A stretch of DNA of 6,557 nt, taken from positions 1-6,557 of the forward strand of contig QIDD01000054.1 in assembly GCA_003230355.1 (NCBI GenBank), in the 5' to 3' direction. The notes under the pieces were generated by a model. The model was not told the DNA's origin. It searched no databases and saw only the letters and a program-made list of their open reading frames with translations. This stretch comes from Methanobacteriota archaeon. GTDB lineage: Archaea; Hydrothermarchaeota; Hydrothermarchaeia; Hydrothermarchaeales; SZUA-236. Both the position numbers and the translations under genes were made by a program. Each line of letters begins with the position of its first letter. Position 1 is the first letter of the stretch. Shown piece by piece: positions 1 through 5,005 of the stretch.

Positions 1-884
1 TGGAAGTTCAGAGGCCGGTTGTTCCCGGTGAAAACATATCTGCTGCGGCAAGTGACATCTTGGCAGGGGAGACGCTTCTACAGGCGGGAACTGTTCTCGC
101 CTCACGTCACCTGGGGATACTTGCTGCTCAGGGCATTGCAAGGGTAAAGGTCTTCAAAAAACCGAAGATCGCATTGCTTTCCACGGGGAGCGAGCTTGTG
201 GAGCCGGGGCGGGAGCTTGGGCAGGGGAAGATATATGATATTAACACCTATTCAATCGCGGGCAGGGTGTCGGAATGTGGTGGAACACCTGTCATGTTAG
301 GCCGGGTTGAAGACCGCAGAGAAGCCTTAACGTCCTCGCTCAAAGACGCCTTAAAAAACTATAATATTGTGATAACTTCAGGCGGAACATCCAAGGGAGC
401 GGGAGACCTTCTTTCAGATGTGGTCGACGGGCTGGGCGAGCCAGGTGTTATCGTTCACGGCGTGAGCATGAAACCAGGCAAACCAATTATTATCGGCGTT
501 ATAGATGGGGGGATTGTCTTCGGCCTTCCGGGAAACCCTTTATCCACTCTAATGGCGTTTAACGTCTTTGCGTCGCCGGTTATCAGAGGGCTTTCTGGGC
601 TTGGTGAAAGCAGGATTGAAACTGTCAGCGCCAAATCCGCGCTCCCGCTTCAAAACCCCGGCGGCCGTCATGTGTTTTTGCTCGTGCGCCTTGATAGAGA
701 CAAAAGCGAGAGTTTACTGGCATATCCAGTGGCAAAGGATTCAGGAGCGATAACTGCTTTAAACGTGGCAGACGGATACGTCCAGATACCCGCGAGCACT
801 ATGCGCATTGAAAAGGGCGAGCCTGTTGAAGTTGTGCTTTTCGAGGGAAGGTTGGGCCTATCACACTGGCGGCCTTCAATATAA
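1..884 (+). CDS. moeA: Molybdopterin molybdenumtransferase MoeA, 5'-truncated by the window edge
   Basis: MoeA inserts molybdate (or tungstate in some archaea) into adenylylated molybdopterin, the last step of cofactor synthesis in the cytoplasm. The frame is open from base 3, so the gene starts upstream; the TTG at 60 is an internal leucine codon, not a start. About 293 codons are visible against roughly 400 for the family, so about 100 N-terminal residues are missing. Numbering from base 3, the MoCF-binding fold (MoCF_biosynth) spans about residues 54-200. It has the STGSELV strand-loop at 60-66, the SGGTSKGAGD motif at 126-135 with its aspartate, MKPGKP at 156-161 and GLPGNP at 174-179. 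The C-terminal beta domain (MoeA domain IV) follows and ends normally near VEVVLFE, with about ten extra residues. There is no periplasmic-binding-like C-terminal fusion such as some archaeal MoeA proteins carry. The family call is firm; whether it handles Mo or W cannot be told. Confidence 0.95.
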   Translation, partial: EVQRPVVPGENISAAASDILAGETLLQAGTVLASRHLGILAAQGIARVKVFKKPKIALLSTGSELVEPGRELGQGKIYDINTYSIAGRVSECGGTPVMLGRVEDRREALTSSLKDALKNYNIVITSGGTSKGAGDLLSDVVDGLGEPGVIVHGVSMKPGKPIIIGVIDGGIVFGLPGNPLSTLMAFNVFASPVIRGLSGLGESRIETVSAKSALPLQNPGGRHVFLLVRLDRDKSESLLAYPVAKDSGAITALNVADGYVQIPASTMRIEKGEPVEVVLFEGRLGLSHWRPSI

Positions 885-1007
885 AAGTCGGCTGCACATG
901 CTCGTCAAAGGGCTGCTTCAAACTATGGATTGGATCTCGCCAATAGTGAAACCGAGAGTGTCTGCGCGCCGCACCAGACCGCCTTCTCTGGACCCTGAAC
1001 TCCCCCC

Positions 1008-1024
1008 CCAAAAACTTTATATTA
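1008..1024 (+). promoter_or_regulatory. Putative archaeal BRE/TATA promoter of the antiporter operon
   Basis: An A-rich BRE-like stretch (CCAAAAA, 1008-1014) runs into CTTTATATTA (1015-1024), a good match to an archaeal TATA box. Initiation about 25 bp downstream would fall near 1045, giving a leader of some 30 nt that contains the GGTGG site before ATG 1078. A second AT-rich stretch at 1045-1056 (CATATAATAAAT) lies about 27 bp before ATG 1078 and could instead drive a leaderless transcript. The rest of the gap after moeA (885-1007) shows no gene or recognisable RNA, only a run of eight C at 1002-1009. Confidence 0.5.
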
Positions 1025-1065
1025 CTTACACTTGAATTAATCTACATATAATAAATTTGATGAAC

Positions 1066-1070
1066 GGTGG
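1066..1070 (+). promoter_or_regulatory. Ribosome binding site GGTGG that decides the start at 1078
   Basis: GGTGG with a 7-nt spacer to ATG 1078 matches the anti-Shine-Dalgarno core of archaeal 16S rRNA. The same GGTGG with a 6-nt spacer precedes the small gene at 4045. It lies downstream of the alternative in-frame starts TTG 1057 and ATG 1060, so it favours 1078. Confidence 0.55.
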
Positions 1071-1077
1071 GAAAGAA

Positions 1078-2562
1078 ATGGGAACAGAACTGGCGAGGTC
1101 TATTCTTCCGCTGCTGGTGCCCTGGATACCTGCACTTGCAGCACCTGTAGCATACGTGCTTGGAACAAAAAGTGAGAAAGCCCGCGATCTAACAGCAATC
1201 ATTGCCTGTTTCATACCTTTTGTGCTGGCGCTCTTCATGATACCCGGGGTTTTGAGCGGGAAAACCCTTAACTTCGTTCTTCTCTCAGCAAATGTTTCCC
1301 CCCTTCCCATCGAGTACATGGCAGATCCACTGAGCGTGATTGTAATCCTGGCCGCAACATTCGCATGGTTTCTTGCAACAGTCTACGCAACCCAGTACAT
1401 GACCCATGAACACGCGCGAAACCGATTCTACTTCTTTTGGCTTCTCACCGCAGGGGCAACATTCGGTGTCTTCCTCTCAAAAAACCTCTTCACACTCTTC
1501 ATAAACTTTGAAATACTCTCACTCGCCTCATGGGTGCTTGTCATCCACTCGGAAACAAAGGAAGCTATGGACGCAGGGAAAAAATATCTCTTCATGGGCA
1601 TTGCAGGCGGCCTCTTCCTACTATTCGGCATAATCATGACATATGCCCAGTCAGGCAGCCTTGATCTCACAACACTCGGCCTGCTTGAAAACAAAGGCAT
1701 AATCAGCCAGGTCATTTTCTTCTCCTATATAATCGGCTTCGGCGTGAAGGCTGGAATGTTTCCTGTGCATGTGTGGCTTCCGGACGCACATCCCGTTGCC
1801 CCGGCACCTGCAAGCGCACTTCTCTCAGGCGTAATGATTAAGGCAGGCGCCTACGGAATCATCCGCACTATTTACAACGTCTTCGGCCCAGAACTTGTCC
1901 GAGAGCTTGGAGCGCACTATGTTCTCGCAATACTTGCAAGCGCAGGCATAATCCTTGGATCAGCGGTGGCCATTCCCCAGGGCAACCTCAAGCGCATGCT
2001 CGCCTACTCCTCAATCGCAATGATGGGCTACATTATTCTTGGCGCGACATTTTTAACCGGGCGCGGGCTTGAAGGATCAGTGCTTCATCTCTTCGGCCAC
2101 GTGTTTATGAAAAACACTCTTTTCCTCGCTGCAGGCGCGCTCATGTTCAAGCTTGACAAGAAGGAGATAAGCGACTATAAAGGGATTGGTCGGAAGATGC
2201 CGATTACCATGACATGTTTCACAATCGCGGCTCTTTCCATGATAGGGTTACCTCCCTTTGTAGGATTCATCAGCAAGTGGTTTTTGGTTCTTGGCGCGCT
2301 TGATGTTGGCGGCGTTGCCTTCATCCTCTTTGTAATCATCCTCTTAAACAGCAGCCTCATGAACGCGGTGTATTACATGCCCATTATTGTGTCAGCCTTT
2401 TTCGGTGAGCACGATGAGGATGATAAAGTTGAGATTGATGAGGCCCCTCTGGCTATGCTCATTCCGATGGTGCTGCTCGCAATTGCAGTTCTCCTCTTCG
2501 GGATATTCCCGAATCTACCCTTGACCTTGATTAAACTTGCCGTCGCTGGTGTTGGGTACTAA
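1078..2562 (+). CDS. Proton/cation antiporter-like membrane subunit (NuoM/MrpD family), first of a tandem pair
   Basis: This is a polytopic membrane protein of 494 residues from ATG 1078, close to the usual ~500 for the proton-conducting transporter family (Proton_antipo_M) that includes complex I NuoL/M/N, MrpA/D and hydrogenase antiporter subunits. About 14 hydrophobic helices are apparent. The expected ion-path residues are all present: E145 in the TM5 motif FEILSLASW, K224 in the broken TM7 (FGVKAGMFP), K255 in TM8 (MIKAGAYG), H341 and K345 in HVFMKNTLF, and K400 in PPFVGFISKW. An acidic stretch (EHDEDDKVEIDE, about 444-455) lies between the last helices. There is no long C-terminal lateral helix as in NuoL, so it is M/N/D-like. 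TTG 1057 or ATG 1060 are possible earlier starts, but the GGTGG site supports 1078. The stop is 10 nt before the next antiporter gene, implying cotranscription. The actual partner complex and coupling ion (H+ or Na+) cannot be assigned, because no other complex I, Mrp or hydrogenase genes are in view. Confidence 0.9.
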   Translation: MGTELARSILPLLVPWIPALAAPVAYVLGTKSEKARDLTAIIACFIPFVLALFMIPGVLSGKTLNFVLLSANVSPLPIEYMADPLSVIVILAATFAWFLATVYATQYMTHEHARNRFYFFWLLTAGATFGVFLSKNLFTLFINFEILSLASWVLVIHSETKEAMDAGKKYLFMGIAGGLFLLFGIIMTYAQSGSLDLTTLGLLENKGIISQVIFFSYIIGFGVKAGMFPVHVWLPDAHPVAPAPASALLSGVMIKAGAYGIIRTIYNVFGPELVRELGAHYVLAILASAGIILGSAVAIPQGNLKRMLAYSSIAMMGYIILGATFLTGRGLEGSVLHLFGHVFMKNTLFLAAGALMFKLDKKEISDYKGIGRKMPITMTCFTIAALSMIGLPPFVGFISKWFLVLGALDVGGVAFILFVIILLNSSLMNAVYYMPIIVSAFFGEHDEDDKVEIDEAPLAMLIPMVLLAIAVLLFGIFPNLPLTLIKLAVAGVGY

Positions 2563-2572
2563 CTGGTTGGGG

Positions 2573-4042
2573 ATGATTTTTTTGAAGCCGGCGTTTCCCG
2601 TGCTTTTGGCCTTTGCCTCAGTTTTTTTCATCCTCCTGGTTCAAAGGAGGCGCAGAGGACCGGTTGTTCTTGCCACATCTCTACTCTGCTCCGGCCTGGT
2701 TCTGTCCATCTTTCGAGGTGTTTTGGGTGGCGCGGTTTTCGAGGCCTCTGCCCCATCCTTTCTGTCAGGCTACCCCTATCTGACGCTGGTTTTTCGGGCT
2801 GATCCACTGGGAGTTTTCTTCGCGCTTATTACCTCTCTAATGTGGATTCCGATAACCGTTTACACTATGGGTCTTGTGAGTGAGAACGCCATAAGTGATG
2901 AAGGCCGATTCTATGTATTTTCCTCTATTGCCTTCGGAGCAGGGATGGGGCTTGGACTCGCTGGAAATCTCTTCACCTTTTTCGTCTTCTATGAGATACT
3001 TTCAATCAGCCTTTACCCCCTTGTAATCCATAGCGAAACCGACGCTTCCGGGAGGGCGGGGAGACGTTATATTTTCTACAGCCTTTTCGGCGGTGTACTC
3101 CTCTTTTTATCAACCCTTTCCACCTATCGACTGGTCGGTGACATCACCTTTTCCGCAGTGGGCGTTTTCAATGGAACACATCCCACTCTTACCCTCACCA
3201 TTTTGTTCATCTCCTTTGCCCTGGGTTTTGCAGTCAAGTCAGCGGTCATGCCTTTTCACGGCTGGCTCCCGCAGGCTATGGCCGCACCCATCCCTGCAAA
3301 CGCGGTCTTTGTATCGGTTGAAGCAGGTGTCTTCGGCTTTGCAAGGCTTGTTTACAACATATACGGACCCGCCCTTGTAAGGGACCTAAACCTCTGGCTC
3401 CCCCTCGCCATAGCCGCAGCGGTGACAATAATTGTTGCATCCTTTTACGCTATTATACAGGACGATCTCAAACAGCGCCTCGCTTATTCAACTGTAAGCC
3501 AGTTGTCCTACGTGGTTTTGGGAATCGCGCTACTCGGCCCCAGCGCTGGAGTGGGTGGACTGATTCACATCGCTCATCAGGCTGTTATGAAGACAACGCT
3601 TTTTTTCGCTGCTGGAGCCATTTTTCTAAAGACAGGCAAAACCCGTATCTCAGAATTCAGGGGACTGGCCTCGCAGATGCCTCTAACTATGGCCGCCTTT
3701 TCAGTTGCTGCTCTCGGTGTTATCGGATTTCCGCCATTTGCCGGCTTTATCACAAAGTGGTATCTGGCGACCGGCAGCCTTGAAGCAGGACAGACCTTGT
3801 TTTTGCTTGTCATACTTGGAAGCACCTTTTTAAATGCAATATACTTTCTTCCACCCATTTACATCGCCTTTTCCAAAGACCTGGACATGCCCACAGAGGG
3901 CATAGGCGATCCCAACCTGCTAATACTTGCACCCATGCTTGCCACAGCACTTTATGTGATACTTCTTGGCATGCTCCCAAACCTCCCCTATGGACCGCTT
4001 AAGCTTGTGGAAATGGCGGTTTCAATGTTTTTCGGTGGATAA
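2573..4042 (+). CDS. Second antiporter-like membrane subunit (NuoM/MrpD family) lacking the TM8 lysine
   Basis: This tandem paralogue has 489 residues from ATG 2573, with about 14 hydrophobic helices and the same fold as the gene before it. Conserved residues include E141 in TM5 (FYEILSISLY), K222 in broken TM7 (FAVKSAVMP), H335 and K340 in HQAVMKTTLF, and K395 in PPFAGFITKW. The TM8 lysine is replaced by E250 (VSVEAGVFG), and the stretch between WLP and this position is three residues shorter than in the first subunit. That suggests an altered or inactive ion channel here, although the rest of the path is kept. The start is uncertain: ATG 2573 leaves a 10-nt gap, while TTG 2537 or GTG 2549 would overlap the upstream gene by up to 26 nt. 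No strong SD precedes any of them (GGTTGGGG abuts the ATG), so translational coupling is plausible. It is probably the partner of the first antiporter subunit. The family call is firm, the specific function unknown. Confidence 0.88.
   Translation: MIFLKPAFPVLLAFASVFFILLVQRRRRGPVVLATSLLCSGLVLSIFRGVLGGAVFEASAPSFLSGYPYLTLVFRADPLGVFFALITSLMWIPITVYTMGLVSENAISDEGRFYVFSSIAFGAGMGLGLAGNLFTFFVFYEILSISLYPLVIHSETDASGRAGRRYIFYSLFGGVLLFLSTLSTYRLVGDITFSAVGVFNGTHPTLTLTILFISFALGFAVKSAVMPFHGWLPQAMAAPIPANAVFVSVEAGVFGFARLVYNIYGPALVRDLNLWLPLAIAAAVTIIVASFYAIIQDDLKQRLAYSTVSQLSYVVLGIALLGPSAGVGGLIHIAHQAVMKTTLFFAAGAIFLKTGKTRISEFRGLASQMPLTMAAFSVAALGVIGFPPFAGFITKWYLATGSLEAGQTLFLLVILGSTFLNAIYFLPPIYIAFSKDLDMPTEGIGDPNLLILAPMLATALYVILLGMLPNLPYGPLKLVEMAVSMFFGG
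4034..4038 (+). promoter_or_regulatory. Ribosome binding site GGTGG for the 33-residue gene
   Basis: GGTGG is embedded in the last codons of the second antiporter gene, 6 nt before ATG 4045. It matches the site used at 1066-1070. Its presence is the best single argument that the tiny downstream frame is translated. Confidence 0.6.
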
Positions 4043-4044
4043 TT

Positions 4045-4146
4045 ATGGATGAAATAATCGGAATTGTGCTGTTCCTTGCAGTGACGATGGTGGTTGTTCG
4101 CGGCGTGCAGGTCTTGTTGTACAGCATGATTAAAAAACCGCCTTAA
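4045..4146 (+). CDS. Small single-helix membrane protein, 33 residues, function unknown
   Basis: This short frame runs from ATG 4045 to TAA at 4144-4146 and starts 2 nt after the stop of the second antiporter gene. A well-spaced GGTGG site precedes it. The product begins MDEIIG, has a hydrophobic stretch at about residues 4-18, a central RGVQ at 19-22, a second hydrophobic patch at 23-29 and a basic tail ending KKPP. This fits one membrane helix with an acidic N-terminus outside and a basic C-terminus inside, following the positive-inside rule. I do not recognise a family. Tight spacing and position as last gene of the unit suggest a small accessory subunit of the antiporter pair, comparable only in size and topology to small subunits seen in other membrane complexes. 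The alternative is a spurious frame, but a near-perfect SD and overlap-like spacing make that less likely. Confidence 0.6.
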   Translation: MDEIIGIVLFLAVTMVVVRGVQVLLYSMIKKPP

Positions 4147-4156
4147 AGACACTGTG

Positions 4157-4173
4157 GAAGAAAGGCTTATATG
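4157..4173 (+). promoter_or_regulatory. Archaeal BRE/TATA promoter, probably leaderless
   Basis: GAAGAAAGG (purine-rich BRE) runs directly into CTTATATG (4166-4173), a strong archaeal TATA box. Its centre is about 29 bp before the A of ATG 4199. That A is the first purine after the pyrimidine run 4190-4198, so transcription probably begins on or next to the start codon. This gives the Ig-like and PTPS-related genes their own promoter, separate from the antiporter operon. Confidence 0.7.
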
Positions 4174-4179
4174 TTTAAT

Positions 4180-4198
4180 AGGAGCAAAATCCTTTTTT
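4180..4198 (+). terminator. Possible terminator of the antiporter operon: weak hairpin plus T-run
   Basis: AGGA (4180-4183) and TCCT (4190-4193) can pair across a six-base loop, followed by five more T (4194-4198). Archaeal termination relies mainly on T-rich tracts, so this could end transcripts from the antiporter genes 35-50 nt past the last stop. The stem is only four base pairs, and the same bases form the initiation region of the next promoter, so this is tentative. Confidence 0.3.
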
Positions 4199-5005
4199 AT
4201 GAAGCGGTTTATTAAGAGCCTCGTTGTGGTTTTTTTATTCCTCGCATCCTTTGACGCGGCCTTTGCGAGCTTTATCTCAATTACAACTGATATCGAGGGT
4301 GTGGTGTTGGACGGTGGACTTGGGAGGTCGAATCTAAAGGTTGTAAACCTTGGTGATGAGTCTGCCTTTGACGCCTCTGTCTCATTTCATCTGCCAGAAG
4401 GGTTTACAGCCGAGGAGGTTTTTATGGGCAGGCTTGATCCCAACCTGCCTTTTGAGTCCGAGATAATTGTTGAAGCTCCGGCAGAGGCGTTGCCCGGCGT
4501 CTATTCTGCGGCGGCGTCGGTGAACTATCGGGACGCAAACAGCTACCCTTTTTCAGCGGTTACACCCTTTTACATAACTGTCGGCCGCCAGACCACAACA
4601 GCGGTCTTTGCTGTTCTCGACGAGGCCACGGTCTCAGAGGGCAGGGGCGCAAAACTCAAGTTGTCAGTTAAAAACCCGGATTCCGTGGACCGCAATGCTA
4701 TTGTTACGCTCTATCTTCCGCGGGAGCTTGAAGCCAAAGGCTATTCAAAAACACTCCTGCTCCCAGGCAGAGAAAGCGCGGGTCTTGACTTTAAGGTCTC
4801 CTCTTTTTCAGCTCTGCCAGGAAGCAGCTACGCAGTGTTTGCCGGAGTCAGTTATATTGAAAATGAGATGATGCACTCTACTTTTGCCCGTGGAACCATT
4901 GCCGTTGTTGAAAAACAGCCCCTTGTTTCAAACAACACAATAAAAGCTGTTCTCGCTGTTTTGGTGATTATCTTTCTCGCGCTCCAGCTTCGGAGGAAAG
5001 GATGA
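4199..5005 (+). CDS. Secreted, membrane-anchored protein with two Ig-like (CARDB/NEW3-type) domains
   Basis: From ATG 4199 the product is 268 residues. A Sec signal peptide is clear: basic MKR start, a hydrophobic core at about 8-18, and AFA before a likely cleavage after residue 23. Two beta-rich repeats follow, at about 25-128 and 130-243. Each has the pattern of Ig-like beta sandwiches of the CARDB/NEW3 kind common on archaeal cell surfaces: a conserved N or V-rich strand (LKVVNLGDESAFDASV; LKLSVKNPDSVDRNAI), then LP plus a G or P-rich turn. A C-terminal helix at about 248-264 ends in RRKG, giving a type I anchor with the domains outside the cell. An in-frame GTG at 4154 would add 15 residues, but it lies upstream of the TATA box and would bury the signal peptide, so 4199 is preferred. 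Its last four bases overlap the next gene (ATGA). The role is unknown: surface binding, or scaffolding for the coupled membrane enzyme, is an inference from context. Confidence 0.8.
   Translation: MKRFIKSLVVVFLFLASFDAAFASFISITTDIEGVVLDGGLGRSNLKVVNLGDESAFDASVSFHLPEGFTAEEVFMGRLDPNLPFESEIIVEAPAEALPGVYSAAASVNYRDANSYPFSAVTPFYITVGRQTTTAVFAVLDEATVSEGRGAKLKLSVKNPDSVDRNAIVTLYLPRELEAKGYSKTLLLPGRESAGLDFKVSSFSALPGSSYAVFAGVSYIENEMMHSTFARGTIAVVEKQPLVSNNTIKAVLAVLVIIFLALQLRRKG
4992..4996 (+). promoter_or_regulatory. Ribosome binding site GGAGG for the PTPS-related gene
   Basis: GGAGG lies within the arginine-rich tail codons of the Ig-like gene, 5 nt before ATG 5002. With the ATGA overlap at 5002-5005 it points to coupled translation of the two genes. 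Confidence 0.65.

Noticed and set aside
60..62. TTG as the start codon of the moeA frame
   Set aside because: The frame stays open back to base 3 and the upstream residues (PVVPGENISAAASDIL) match the MoeA sequence preceding this point, so the leucine is internal and the gene is cut by the window edge.
799..1035. Short frames on both strands across the moeA end and the following gap
   Set aside because: They mostly overlap moeA, lack ribosome binding sites and encode low-complexity, Arg/Pro-rich peptides with no recognisable domain.
1059..1064. TGATGA resembling a box C of a C/D-box guide RNA
   Set aside because: No properly spaced D, C' or D' boxes accompany it, and it lies at the start region of the antiporter gene.
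1026..1319. Minus-strand frame opposite the start of the first antiporter gene
   Set aside because: It is antisense to a well-supported membrane protein gene and has no recognisable product. The same reasoning covers minus-strand frames at 1428-1715, 2175-2360, 3577-3858, 5104-5298 and 5953-6261.
1057..2562. Naming the two antiporter genes as NADH dehydrogenase or F420H2 dehydrogenase subunits
   Set aside because: The membrane family is shared by several complexes, and no hydrophilic, quinone-module or other Mrp subunit is present in the window, so a specific complex name is unsupported.
3093..3380. Plus-strand frames within real genes (also 568-753, 4608-4871, 6242-6487)
   Set aside because: They are out-of-frame shadows of supported coding regions, and their compositions are unlike real proteins.
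1078..4042. A DabAB-type inorganic carbon transporter
   Set aside because: DabB is of this antiporter family, but its partner DabA (a large zinc-binding soluble protein) is absent; both genes here are antiporter-type.
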